The notes under the pieces: model-generated | Databases searched by the model: none | The model's input: the letters and a program-made list of their open reading frames with translations, nothing else | What the model was told of the DNA's origin: nothing | Part shown: piece by piece, positions 53,121-61,672 of the stretch | Position numbering within the stretch: the first letter of the stretch is position 1 | Layout of the letters: the number at the start of each line of letters is the position of its first letter | Translations under genes and position numbers: made by a program | Assembly (NCBI GenBank): GCA_963850345.1 | Contig: CAWKKW010000005.1 | Location: forward strand, 372,001-436,000 | Length of the DNA: 64,000 nucleotides | Direction: 5' to 3' | DNA from: CAWKKW01 sp963850345 | Lineage (GTDB): Bacteria; Acidobacteriota; Terriglobia; Terriglobales; Acidobacteriaceae

Positions 53121-54308
53121 ATGAAGGTTGTAAAGGTCGAGACCGTTCGGCATCCTGAGTTCCCACATCTTCTTTGGGTGCAGCTGCACGCTGAAGATGG
53201 GACCATCGGCCTAGGCGAGACGTTTTATTTGCCCGGGGCGGTGGAAGCGGTGGTGCATGATGCAATTGCGAGCTTTGTTATTGGCCGCAGCCCGCGCGAT
53301 ATTGAGAGTATTTGGGACCAGGTATTCAGTTACTTCAATTTCTTTGGATATGCCGGGGCGGAGATGCGCGCTCTATCCGCTGTAGATATTGCGCTCTGGG
53401 ACTTAGTCGGGCAACAAACTGGGGAGCCTATCTATAACCTGCTAGGTGGGAAGGTACGAGAGTCGATCTCTATCTACAATACATGCGTTGACGGGGGAGA
53501 CTACACCGACCAGCAGGATTTCCTCGAGCGACCCGCTGATCTAGCCAAGAGCTTACTCTCGCAAGGCATTAGGGCCATGAAGATCTGGCCCTGGGATCGT
53601 TTTGCGCCGCCTATTCAATCCACTGCACACTTTGGGCCGGCTGGAAAGATTGCGATTGGGCCTTCCGGTGCGTTCCTGTCATCGCGCGATTTGGATAAAG
53701 GTCTATCGACCGTCAAGGCCATTCGCGACGCGGTCGGGCGCGATATCGATATCATGATCGAGGGTCACTCGCGGTGGGACCTGAATTGTGCGATTCGAAT
53801 TGCGAAGGCTGTTGAACCTTACGATGTGCTATGGATGGAAGACGTTATCAAGCCGGACAGTGTATCTGACCTTTGTCGCCTGGTTGCGGAGACTCGCGTG
53901 CCACAGTGCGTAAGCGAACGCCTGTTCAGCAGGTACGCGTATCGCGAGGTGTTAGAGGCTCGTGCCGCCCACGTGATCATGCCAGACTTAGTCTGGACAG
54001 GCGGTATCACCGAAGGCCGGAAGATCGCGATCTTGGCTGATGCTTTTCATCTGCCCATCGCGCCACATGACTGTACAGGCCTGGTGACTCTCTTTGCTAA
54101 TTTGCATCTTTGCGCCGCCAGCACAAACGCGATGATTCTCGAGACGGTGCGAGGTTTTTACGAAGGTTGGTATCGGGCTGTTTACACCGAAAACATACAA
54201 ATCGAGAGTGGCGTCGCATCGTTCCCGACTGTGCCAGGATTAGGAACAAAGCTGAAGCCGGCCTTCCTCAAGGATGCGAAGACCACAACGCGCGTGAGTC
54301 AACTGTGA
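53121..54308 (+). CDS. Mandelate racemase / enolase-superfamily dehydratase A
   Basis: The ATG at 53121 (MKVVKVETVRHPEFPHLLWV) is preferred because the enolase N-terminal domain begins there; the frame is open 42 bp further. The 395-residue protein has the capping domain and a barrel with the base KIWPWD, metal ligands in MIEGHSRW, WMEDVI, and CVSERL, and the general base His in PIAPHDCTG. The pattern is that of acid-sugar dehydratases rather than racemases. It probably converts an aldonate or uronate to a 2-keto-3-deoxy acid. It shares the operon with the SDR and ends 40 bp before the converging second dehydratase. Confidence 0.87.
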   Translation: MKVVKVETVRHPEFPHLLWVQLHAEDGTIGLGETFYLPGAVEAVVHDAIASFVIGRSPRDIESIWDQVFSYFNFFGYAGAEMRALSAVDIALWDLVGQQTGEPIYNLLGGKVRESISIYNTCVDGGDYTDQQDFLERPADLAKSLLSQGIRAMKIWPWDRFAPPIQSTAHFGPAGKIAIGPSGAFLSSRDLDKGLSTVKAIRDAVGRDIDIMIEGHSRWDLNCAIRIAKAVEPYDVLWMEDVIKPDSVSDLCRLVAETRVPQCVSERLFSRYAYREVLEARAAHVIMPDLVWTGGITEGRKIAILADAFHLPIAPHDCTGLVTLFANLHLCAASTNAMILETVRGFYEGWYRAVYTENIQIESGVASFPTVPGLGTKLKPAFLKDAKTTTRVSQL

Positions 54309-54348
54309 AAAGGCTGTGGGCCGAGCAGAGCTGATAGGTTTGTGACGC

Positions 54349-55548
54349 CTAGTTATTCGAGTTAGCGCCCTGCTTGACGCCAAGTTCGAGTTCCACTTGC
54401 CCCAATCGCTTTTCCCATCCAGGCAGGTGAACGTTGAGGTAGGCTTTCGGGTCGTACGGATGCTCCAACGCGACGTCGACGTTCAGATCGACGCCCAGGC
54501 CGGGACCCGTTGGGAGCGACAGGTGTCCGGTCAGTTGATCTATTTCTGGCGTCCATGTGACCAGCTCGCGAGTCCAGGGCTCGTTGAATGGATCGAAGTG
54601 TTCTTGGATGAGAAAGTTTTGAACGCACGCAGCGAGTTGGAGACAGACCGCAGTCGCAACGGGGCCGCCACTCTGGTGAGGCGCAATCCAGCTACCGTGC
54701 GATAAGGCAAGACCAGCGACGGCAAGAGTATTAGAGATACCTCCGAGACTCATAGGCTCGGGCTGAAAAATATTGATACCGCCGCCAACAGCGAGGGTAA
54801 AGAACTGGCCAACGGTGTCATACATCTCGCCGGTGGCGACGCGTATTGGACATCTCGAGGCGACAGCATTCGCCGGTGACTCGCGTTCGCGAGTGGTCGG
54901 CTCTTCCCACCAATAGATGCTGAGCGGCGCCAGCTTCTCCGCCGCAATCAGCGCATCGCTCTCTGTGAACCTCGCATGCACGTCAATGAGCAGGCGTAGG
55001 TCTGGCCCAAAGGCGGATCGCAGAGCGGCGACGATATCGTACGCAAACTGAAGCTCTCCGGTGTCGAGGAAATCCCGCGACGTTCCGAACGGGTCGAGCT
55101 TCAACGCCTTGAACCCCTTAGCCACTGCTAGCTCGGCAGCTGCGACAAAGTCTTTGGGAGACCGCTCGGTGCGGTACCAACCATTGCCATAGCAGAGAAT
55201 CGAATCCCTGACCTTGCCGCCCAGCAATTGATAGACAGGCACTCCGAGAGACTTACCGAGAATGTCCCAGCACGCGACCTCTATAGCTGCTACTGCAGTC
55301 CTATGAACATGGCCCGCGTCCAGGGACACGCTCTCCATCAGACGATTCGCGAGAGCCTTCAGGTTTCTCGGATCCTGGCCAATTGCCAGGTGCTCTAACT
55401 CGCGTATCGCTGCCTCCGTGGTGCGGATGAATCCATTGAGTGTGCCTTCGCCGATTCCGTACAGACCGTCGTCAGTGTGCACCCTGACAAAAAGCCAGTT
55501 TTTCCATCCAGCACCAACTGCGATTGTTTCGATGGACTCGATTTTCAT
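54349..55548 (-). CDS. Galactonate-dehydratase-like enolase-superfamily enzyme B
   Basis: The 399-residue protein has the mandelate racemase/muconate lactonizing fold: an N-terminal capping domain and a barrel with KALKLDPFG (base Lys), LIDVHARF, WWEEPT, and ATGEM as metal ligands, and the His in APHQSGG. The closest remembered relatives are D-galactonate and similar sugar-acid dehydratases, giving 2-keto-3-deoxygalactonate. Start ATG with GGGGACGAG upstream. It is the third gene of the transketolase operon (33 bp after the C-terminal subunit). Clearly a different branch from the converging enzyme A, so the two may act on two sugar acids. Confidence 0.87.
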   Translation of the reverse strand: MKIESIETIAVGAGWKNWLFVRVHTDDGLYGIGEGTLNGFIRTTEAAIRELEHLAIGQDPRNLKALANRLMESVSLDAGHVHRTAVAAIEVACWDILGKSLGVPVYQLLGGKVRDSILCYGNGWYRTERSPKDFVAAAELAVAKGFKALKLDPFGTSRDFLDTGELQFAYDIVAALRSAFGPDLRLLIDVHARFTESDALIAAEKLAPLSIYWWEEPTTRERESPANAVASRCPIRVATGEMYDTVGQFFTLAVGGGINIFQPEPMSLGGISNTLAVAGLALSHGSWIAPHQSGGPVATAVCLQLAACVQNFLIQEHFDPFNEPWTRELVTWTPEIDQLTGHLSLPTGPGLGVDLNVDVALEHPYDPKAYLNVHLPGWEKRLGQVELELGVKQGANSNN

Positions 55549-55580
55549 GACTCGTCCCCGGAGGTACTTATAAAGTGGTT

Positions 55581-56600
55581 CTAACTTGGTGCTTGTATCT
55601 GGAGTAAGTCGAGGGCGGCGGCGGTAATACTTTCCGCATCCATGCGATACCGTCGCACGAGATACGGAATCGAGCCGCTGTCACAGAAGCAATCAGGGAT
55701 CCCTATCCGGCGCATCTTCACCGCAAGCCCGGCATCCACAACTGCGTCAGCTATGGCACTTGCCAAGCCGCCGGTGACGACATGATTTTCAGCAGTTACA
55801 ACCTTGGGAACTTTCTTCAGGAGAGAGGTCACGGCTTCAACATCAAAGGGTTTCAAGGTGCTGACGTGCAACAGAGCAGCGCGCACGCCGACGCTCGCCA
55901 GTTGCGTTACGGATTGCAGCGCGCGGGCCGTCATCAGCCCCGTGCTGATGATGGCTACATCGGTACCTTCGCTGAGCAACCTTGCCTTGCCTAACTCAAA
56001 CTTGTAAGTCGACGCACTAAGAGTTACGGGAACCTGGCCACGCAATAGCCGCATGTAGACCGGCCCCGGATGTGCCGCGATCACTGGAATGGCCTGACTC
56101 AACTCCGTCGCGTCACAGGGGTCGATGACCGTAAGATTCGGGATCATGCGCATCAAGGCCAGATCTTCGATCCCCTGGTGGGTGCCGCCGTACCCCGTCG
56201 TGAGGCCAGGTAGACCGGCAATGATTTTGACGTTCGCATTTCCCAGCGCAGTGCCGATAGCTATGAAGTCATAGGCGCGCCGTGTGGCAAAGACGCAGTA
56301 AGTGGTGGCGAAGGGGATGAACCCACTTCGCGCCAGGCCGGCAGCCACGCCAATCAGATTCTGCTCGGCCATACCAATTTGAAAGAATCGATGCGGAAAC
56401 CGTTCAGCAAAGAGATGAATATCGGTGTATTTGCCGAGATCGGCGGTTAGACCGACAATTCTCGGGTTTGCCTCACCTGCCCGTATGAGCGCCTCTCCAA
56501 ACGGCGCTGCGGCGGTCTCGGTGGCTCCGAACGTGTCGGAGGTCAAGATATTCCCGGTAACTCTGGGAGCTTCGGAAGTTTTTGATCCTGGGGCGGTCAT
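55581..56600 (-). CDS. Transketolase, C-terminal subunit (pyrimidine-binding/C-terminal part)
   Basis: The ATG at 56600 overlaps the stop of the N-terminal subunit as ATGA, so the reading frame open to 56660 is not needed. The 339-residue protein holds the pyrimidine-binding domain (GEALIRAGEANPRIVGLTAD, GMAEQNLIGVAAGLA with the catalytic Glu, ATTYCVFATRRAYDFI) and the C-terminal domain (GLMTARALQSV, VVTAENHVVTGGLASAIADA). Split two-gene transketolases are common in Archaea and some bacteria and often sit in accessory sugar operons. It moves two-carbon units between sugar phosphates, or acts on an unusual ketose here. Confidence 0.92.
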   Translation of the reverse strand: MTAPGSKTSEAPRVTGNILTSDTFGATETAAAPFGEALIRAGEANPRIVGLTADLGKYTDIHLFAERFPHRFFQIGMAEQNLIGVAAGLARSGFIPFATTYCVFATRRAYDFIAIGTALGNANVKIIAGLPGLTTGYGGTHQGIEDLALMRMIPNLTVIDPCDATELSQAIPVIAAHPGPVYMRLLRGQVPVTLSASTYKFELGKARLLSEGTDVAIISTGLMTARALQSVTQLASVGVRAALLHVSTLKPFDVEAVTSLLKKVPKVVTAENHVVTGGLASAIADAVVDAGLAVKMRRIGIPDCFCDSGSIPYLVRRYRMDAESITAAALDLLQIQAPS

Positions 56601-57466
56601 AGGTTTGTCTTGAGCGCGGACTTCAGTTCCCTCTCCAACTGCTCTCGAACACTTCTCCACTCATCTGGATCGACACGGATGAAATGGTTCTTCTCCCGTT
56701 GTTCAAACGCGGCGACGCCTTTGCCCATCAGGGTGTCGAGCACGATGGCATGGGGTTTATCACTCACTTGCTTGGCGTTTGAGATAGCGTTGACGATGGC
56801 GCCGGTGTCGTTGCCATCAATGCGCTGCGTGTCCCATCCAAACGATGTCCACTTTTCATGCACGGGTTCTACATTCATTACCTTCGAGGGTGGCCCGTCA
56901 GCCTGTTGATTGTTGCAGTCGATGAATGCGAACAGATTCCCGAGCTTGAGGTGCGAGGCGGCCATTGCCGCTTCCCAGGTTGCTCCCTCCTGCATCTCAC
57001 CGTCGGAGAGTAGATTGAATATCCGAGAAGGTCGCCCATCGAGGCGCGCGCCCAGCGCCATGCCGATCGCCTGGCCAAGGCCATGGCCAAGGGAACCGCC
57101 CGTCATCTCAAACCCAGGCGTGATTTCGCTGCCTGACATCTCGAGCCTGGACTCGTCGGCGCCGTAGGTGTCTAACTCATCGATGGGGATTACTCCAGCT
57201 TCAGCGAGAGCGGCATAGAGGCCGATGGAGTAATGTCCTATCGAGAGTACGAATCGGTCTCGATCAGGCCAACTAAGGTTGGCAGGTTCGTAACGCATTT
57301 CGCCGAAGTACAGGACCGCCAATAGATCGGCGATGCCGAGGCCCTGGCCCACGTAGCCCTGCCCAACGCGTTCTCCCATGCGCACTATGTGATTGCGCAG
57401 GCGCAAGGCTTGCGTCTGGAGCGCCGCTATATCGTGGATTGGTACCGCTAGTTGTGCCCTCTTCAT
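56597..57466 (-). CDS. Transketolase, N-terminal subunit (TPP-binding)
   Basis: A promoter TTGACA-17-TATAAG places the transcript start near 57499, so the ATG at 57466 is the usable start rather than the TTG at 57502. The 289-residue protein has the diphosphate-binding thiamine motif LLSDGEMQEGATWEAAMAAS ending in NNQQ, the N-terminal GQGLGIADLLAVLYFGEM and GGSLGHGLGQAIGMALG. It forms the active transketolase with the next gene (ATGA overlap). The box at 57529 overlapping the -35 suggests control by the same regulator as the GH36 genes. Confidence 0.92.
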   Translation of the reverse strand: MKRAQLAVPIHDIAALQTQALRLRNHIVRMGERVGQGYVGQGLGIADLLAVLYFGEMRYEPANLSWPDRDRFVLSIGHYSIGLYAALAEAGVIPIDELDTYGADESRLEMSGSEITPGFEMTGGSLGHGLGQAIGMALGARLDGRPSRIFNLLSDGEMQEGATWEAAMAASHLKLGNLFAFIDCNNQQADGPPSKVMNVEPVHEKWTSFGWDTQRIDGNDTGAIVNAISNAKQVSDKPHAIVLDTLMGKGVAAFEQREKNHFIRVDPDEWRSVREQLERELKSALKTNL

Positions 57467-57505
57467 GAGCTTCGCCGTCTCGTATGTCTGGTCAAGACAC
57501 AAAAA

Positions 57506-57563
57506 CTTATAGATGAACGAACGGGGACTGTCAACACAATCTTGCTGACATTAGTGTTAACAA
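57506..57563 (-). promoter_or_regulatory. Promoter/operator E before the transketolase operon
   Basis: On the minus strand TGTTGACA (57536-57529) contains a -35 TTGACA and TATAAG follows after 17 bases (57511-57506), a strong sigma-70-type promoter. Upstream, TTGTTAACA (57563-57555) is a related half-site 19 bases away. The same region lies 120 bp before the plus-strand esterase gene at 57683. Confidence 0.65.
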
Positions 57564-57682
57564 TATACATTGATTCAGGGCGTGAGAGAGATCGAAGTTG
57601 CAATGAGTTCGGCCTGGTTAACCTGCAGGTTTAAGAGACGCCGGAAAGCCCAACCTGTCGTAGCGAATTCTCCGGAGAGGTA

Positions 57683-59212
57683 GTGACGTTGCGACAGTCC
57701 ACGATGAGAATACTCGGCTTCTTCCTCCTGGTGTCCAGAGGTCTTGCCGTCCGGAGCGAAGTGCGGCTTCCTAAAATCCTAAGCGATCACATGGTGATCC
57801 AGCGTGGGGTTCCGCCGCATGTTTGGGGTTGGTCCGGACCGGCGGAACAGATAACCGTAACATTTCACACCCAACACGTAACCGCAAGGAGTAACGATCT
57901 CGGCCAATGGAGCGTCTACCTGGCGCCTGAGGCGGCCGGAGGGCCCTTCGATCTTGTCGTTTCCGAGAAGAACACCGTCACAGTTTCAGATGTTTTGGTG
58001 GGTGATGTGTGGGTGGCCGCTGGTCAGTCCAACATGGAGATGCCGCTGCGAGGCATCGCGACGGCCCAGGTGAAAGATGGAGCGGAGGCAATCCGTTCCG
58101 CCGTTCAGCCTCAGATTCGCCTGCTCCGGCTCAGCACAAGGGCTTCGGCGTACCCGTTGAATGACATTGATGCGACTTGGACTCGATGCACACCTGAATC
58201 CGCCGCACCATTCTCAGCTGTCGCTTATTTCTTTGGTCGCGAGATTCAGCAGAGCTCTGGAGTTCCCATCGGGTTAATCGATTCGACGTGGGGAGGCTCC
58301 TTCGCTGACGCATGGGTGAGTCTCGACGCGCTCACATCTGAATCTTCGCTGCTTCCAATTCTGGCGACTTATTCAAGGCATATGGACGATCAAACGGATC
58401 TGCCGTTGGTGCTGGCCAAAGAAAAGCGCGATGACGAGGCGGCGCGCGCGGCGAACAAAGTCTTGCCAGAACCGCAGTGGCATCCATCGCCAGAGTCCTG
58501 GACGCCGGGTGCAATTTACAACGGCATGATTGCTCCGCTGACGCCGCTTCCAATCGAGGGCGTGATCTGGTACCAGGGCGAATCGAACGGCTTAGCCGCC
58601 AGAGCGCCGATGTACTTCAGCCTCTTCTCGGCTTTGATTTCGGATTGGCGTTCGAAGTGGCGGCAAGGAAACTTCCCTTTCCTATTTGTTCAGATATCGG
58701 TTTTTGATTCAACGCCGGGCGTGAACCTCGGCACGGAGGACTGGGACTGGGGCAGAGTGCGCGATGCGCAAAGAAGAACGCTGGGCCTCGCCAATACCGC
58801 GATGGCGGTGACACTGGATATCGGCGACCCTCACAACGTGCATCCGCCGGACAAGAAGACCGTGGGTCATCGCCTTGCCCTGGCTGCACGAGCGGTCGCA
58901 TATCGAGAACCAATTGAATACTCCGGGCCTCTCTACCGCACGGCCGCCCCGGTGGGAACGGAGTTATGCATTTCCTTCGATCATGGAGAAGGTCTGAATA
59001 CAAAGGGTGGTACGGTCGCGGGTCTTGAGATCGCTGGTGCGGATCATAAGTTCTATCCGGCAGCGGCCCGCTTGCGCCAGAACCAGGTGTTCGCTGCAAG
59101 TGAAAAGGTTCAAAGCCCGAGGTATGCTCGCTACGCGTGGGCCAATGCGCCGGAGGCTAACTTATACAACAGCGCCGGACTGCCTGCTTCTACGTTTACT
59201 ACGGAGCAGTAA
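57683..59212 (+). CDS. Sialate-O-acetylesterase-like (SGNH) exported esterase
   Basis: GGAGAGGTA directly before the GTG selects this start (MTLRQSTMRILGFFLLVSRG), which carries a signal peptide. The 509-residue protein follows sialic-acid O-acetylesterase-like hydrolases: LPKILSDHMVIQRG with PHVWGW, the nucleophile Ser in VAAGQSNMEMP, GGSFADAW, IWYQGESN and the catalytic Asp/His in LDIGDPHNVHPPDK. It probably removes acetyl groups from plant or microbial glycans before the GH36 enzymes act. It is divergent from the transketolase operon and convergent with GH36-like enzyme D. Confidence 0.88.
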   Translation: MTLRQSTMRILGFFLLVSRGLAVRSEVRLPKILSDHMVIQRGVPPHVWGWSGPAEQITVTFHTQHVTARSNDLGQWSVYLAPEAAGGPFDLVVSEKNTVTVSDVLVGDVWVAAGQSNMEMPLRGIATAQVKDGAEAIRSAVQPQIRLLRLSTRASAYPLNDIDATWTRCTPESAAPFSAVAYFFGREIQQSSGVPIGLIDSTWGGSFADAWVSLDALTSESSLLPILATYSRHMDDQTDLPLVLAKEKRDDEAARAANKVLPEPQWHPSPESWTPGAIYNGMIAPLTPLPIEGVIWYQGESNGLAARAPMYFSLFSALISDWRSKWRQGNFPFLFVQISVFDSTPGVNLGTEDWDWGRVRDAQRRTLGLANTAMAVTLDIGDPHNVHPPDKKTVGHRLALAARAVAYREPIEYSGPLYRTAAPVGTELCISFDHGEGLNTKGGTVAGLEIAGADHKFYPAAARLRQNQVFAASEKVQSPRYARYAWANAPEANLYNSAGLPASTFTTEQ

Positions 59213-59303
59213 GCCGAAGAGTGAGGTCGTCTTCTCTCATGGTCAGGCTCGTGATTGTTGCGCGCATCAAACCCTACGCTGGGCAGTGCCGCTAGCGTCG
59301 CAC

Positions 59304-61472
59304 TCATCCCTGCTTGATCCGCTTGTATTCCAGCACGACTGCGCCGGGATGATCCGGAATGGTCACTCGCAGGCCATTCTGCATAAGGTCCTTGCCGGAC
59401 TTCACAGTGGTCGATTTCGCATCCGGATCGGTGATGGTATAGTTTGCCGCCGGATCGAGGCCTCTTAACTTCAAGTCCTTGGCGCCGTCTTCGTTCTTAG
59501 TGCGACGAAACGCCTGAAGCATCCCATCGCCCTCGTCTGGACGGTTGAACTGCCATGCTGCCCAATCATAGTCGGCGCTAACTTCGGCAGTAACATCGGC
59601 TGTGCAATCGATGTCGGAACTACAGGGCAAGATTGGATAATAGTCGCCGTAATAGAGCGGCCGTATGCGCTTGTACTCTGCGATCTGTTCGCGCACCCAG
59701 TCGAATGGAAAGTCTGGCGGAATGAACTTGCCTACCTGCTTCGCGGTTCCCCCGGAGTTGAAGAGCGCAAAGCCGAGTCCTGGAGCAAATCCGCTGCGGA
59801 AGTGGTAGTTATCGTGGGTTCGAATTTGGAATACCGTTCCAAAGTGCGGCCGCCAATAGGCCAAGCCCTGGGTCGCGATCTGATTGCCGATTGGATCCGC
59901 CTCGGGCGAAACGGGATAATCTGCGCGGGTCAAGTCGATACCACGCGAGATGGAGTCCAGATCTCCTCGCTGCACAATATCCAGAATCAGTTGTGGATGC
60001 CTTCGCCTCAATTCGTCCCAGAACTTGAGCAGGCCTTCTACATACCGGATCTGCGCCATTCCCTGGCGGTCGCGAGCATCCGTCTGTGTCCAAAACGGAG
60101 CAAGAGTAAAGTTGCAGTCCTGTCGGTAGACATCGATGCCCTCTTTCGTGATTAGGTCCGACATGAGATCCGTCATCGCTTCTCTTGCCGCTGGATCACC
60201 GAAGTTGAACAGGCGAAATTTGACGAAGGGCAGCTTCACATCCCCGCCGAAAAACACGCCCTCTTCTCCGAGGAACCACTCCGGATGCTCGACGGTCAGT
60301 GGCGTTCCTACGACGGCTCTTTCCGGCTCAAACCACAGCAGGTATTTCAAACCTTTCGCATGGGCTGCATCACTGATGGGCTTGAGGCCCTCGGGATGCG
60401 AGAGGCGGTTGACCCGCCAATTCCCCGCATGCAGAAACCAATCTTCCTCGCCGAATATCTGGAACTCTGCCTCTGGCCGATCGGTGCCATACCATCCTGC
60501 ATCCATCCAAAAATTCTCGAAGCCGAGATTCTCGCCAGTAATCTGGTCGATCACTTTCAAACTGGTGGCTGTCTTCATCCCGCCCCAAACCCCATGGGAC
60601 AGCGGCAGAACCACGGGTTTGCCGTCGTATTGTGGGGTATGGTAGCGAAGAATATGTCGGCGCAAAATGTTGTGCGCGTCAACATCATCGCCCTGCCACG
60701 GTAAGAGCAGGATAAGTGGCGTCTCAATCTCTTCTCCGGCATGCAATAACAGGTGCGTGTTTTGCATGCCGGCTGTGACTTGAATCGATTGCACCGTAGG
60801 ACGCGAAAAAGAGATTGCCCACTGTCCAGCCCAGCCCACAGCTCCGATCAGCCCGCGGCCTTTCATGTGGATGTCGAAGAATGGAATGGTCTCTATCGTT
60901 TTTCCTCCACTGTCATTGGACATACTGAACTCTTGGAGTTGATCGAGCGGCTTTTTACTTAGAGCATAGGTGTCCATGCCTCCCACGCCCCTGGAGTAAA
61001 GGATGGTAGGTACGCCGCTACCTGCGACTGGGACCGAGAGGTCGAGAACCCTGACTCCCTCAAGGATCGGCGTGTCTGCCCTACCTCCATTCTTGAAGAG
61101 CACTCTCCACTCGATAACACCTGAGCCCGTGTAACTCACCGCACTTAGCTTGACGCTCAGTTCAGTTTTCGGATCGGTCCATTCGAGGACATTCTCAGTG
61201 CGGCCATCTTCAAGAGCACGCGAGTGCGCCTGTTTTCTCCAGACTCGCAGCAATTCTCTGGAGGGTTGGCCGCCATAGGTAAACGAGAAGGGTAACTGTG
61301 AATCCGCGCCGAGATAAGGCTGCAGCCATGCGTCTGCTTGTGCCGGATCGTTTCCTTGTGGGGATGCCTGCAGAGGATTGGCAGCCAGGCAGAGTCCGAC
61401 AAAGACGAGCGCACCTTTAAGAACTGCTCCAGTGAATGCAGTTACCGGGCGGTCTTTTTCTTTTTCAAGCAT
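59304..61472 (-). CDS. GH36-like exported alpha-galactosidase-family enzyme D
   Basis: AGGAGAATGC before the ATG at 61472 fixes the start; upstream in-frame starts to 61595 are ignored. The 722-residue protein has a signal peptide (GAVLKGALVFVGLCLAANPL) and the family 36 motifs NFWMDAGWYG, GLKYLLWFEPERAV, the nucleophile Asp in VYRQDCNFTLAP, DIVQRGDLDSISRGIDL and a possible acid/base Asp in TRADYPVSPEADP. The C-terminal beta domain contains LKLRGLDPAANYTITDPDAK. No TTGTYRAC-N5-TGTTGACA box is seen before it, unlike enzymes A to C. Its upstream neighbour on the same strand is the formaldehyde dehydrogenase-like gene, 200 bp away. Confidence 0.87.
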   Translation of the reverse strand: MLEKEKDRPVTAFTGAVLKGALVFVGLCLAANPLQASPQGNDPAQADAWLQPYLGADSQLPFSFTYGGQPSRELLRVWRKQAHSRALEDGRTENVLEWTDPKTELSVKLSAVSYTGSGVIEWRVLFKNGGRADTPILEGVRVLDLSVPVAGSGVPTILYSRGVGGMDTYALSKKPLDQLQEFSMSNDSGGKTIETIPFFDIHMKGRGLIGAVGWAGQWAISFSRPTVQSIQVTAGMQNTHLLLHAGEEIETPLILLLPWQGDDVDAHNILRRHILRYHTPQYDGKPVVLPLSHGVWGGMKTATSLKVIDQITGENLGFENFWMDAGWYGTDRPEAEFQIFGEEDWFLHAGNWRVNRLSHPEGLKPISDAAHAKGLKYLLWFEPERAVVGTPLTVEHPEWFLGEEGVFFGGDVKLPFVKFRLFNFGDPAAREAMTDLMSDLITKEGIDVYRQDCNFTLAPFWTQTDARDRQGMAQIRYVEGLLKFWDELRRRHPQLILDIVQRGDLDSISRGIDLTRADYPVSPEADPIGNQIATQGLAYWRPHFGTVFQIRTHDNYHFRSGFAPGLGFALFNSGGTAKQVGKFIPPDFPFDWVREQIAEYKRIRPLYYGDYYPILPCSSDIDCTADVTAEVSADYDWAAWQFNRPDEGDGMLQAFRRTKNEDGAKDLKLRGLDPAANYTITDPDAKSTTVKSGKDLMQNGLRVTIPDHPGAVVLEYKRIKQG

Positions 61473-61672
61473 GCATTCTCCTGGAGCGCTTAAAACTCCT
61501 GAATTCACTTTCCTTTTTAAGAGCATTCTTTCTCCAAGGGTGGTGCGGGCAGTGGTCGCCTTGGGACACGAGAAAACGCACGTGTCGCTCTTCACAGTTG
61601 GAGGAGGTCAAATGAGTTCCCTCCGCCCCTCAGCAATCATCGAAGCGAGTCCACTGTGCGCGCTACTCTGAC

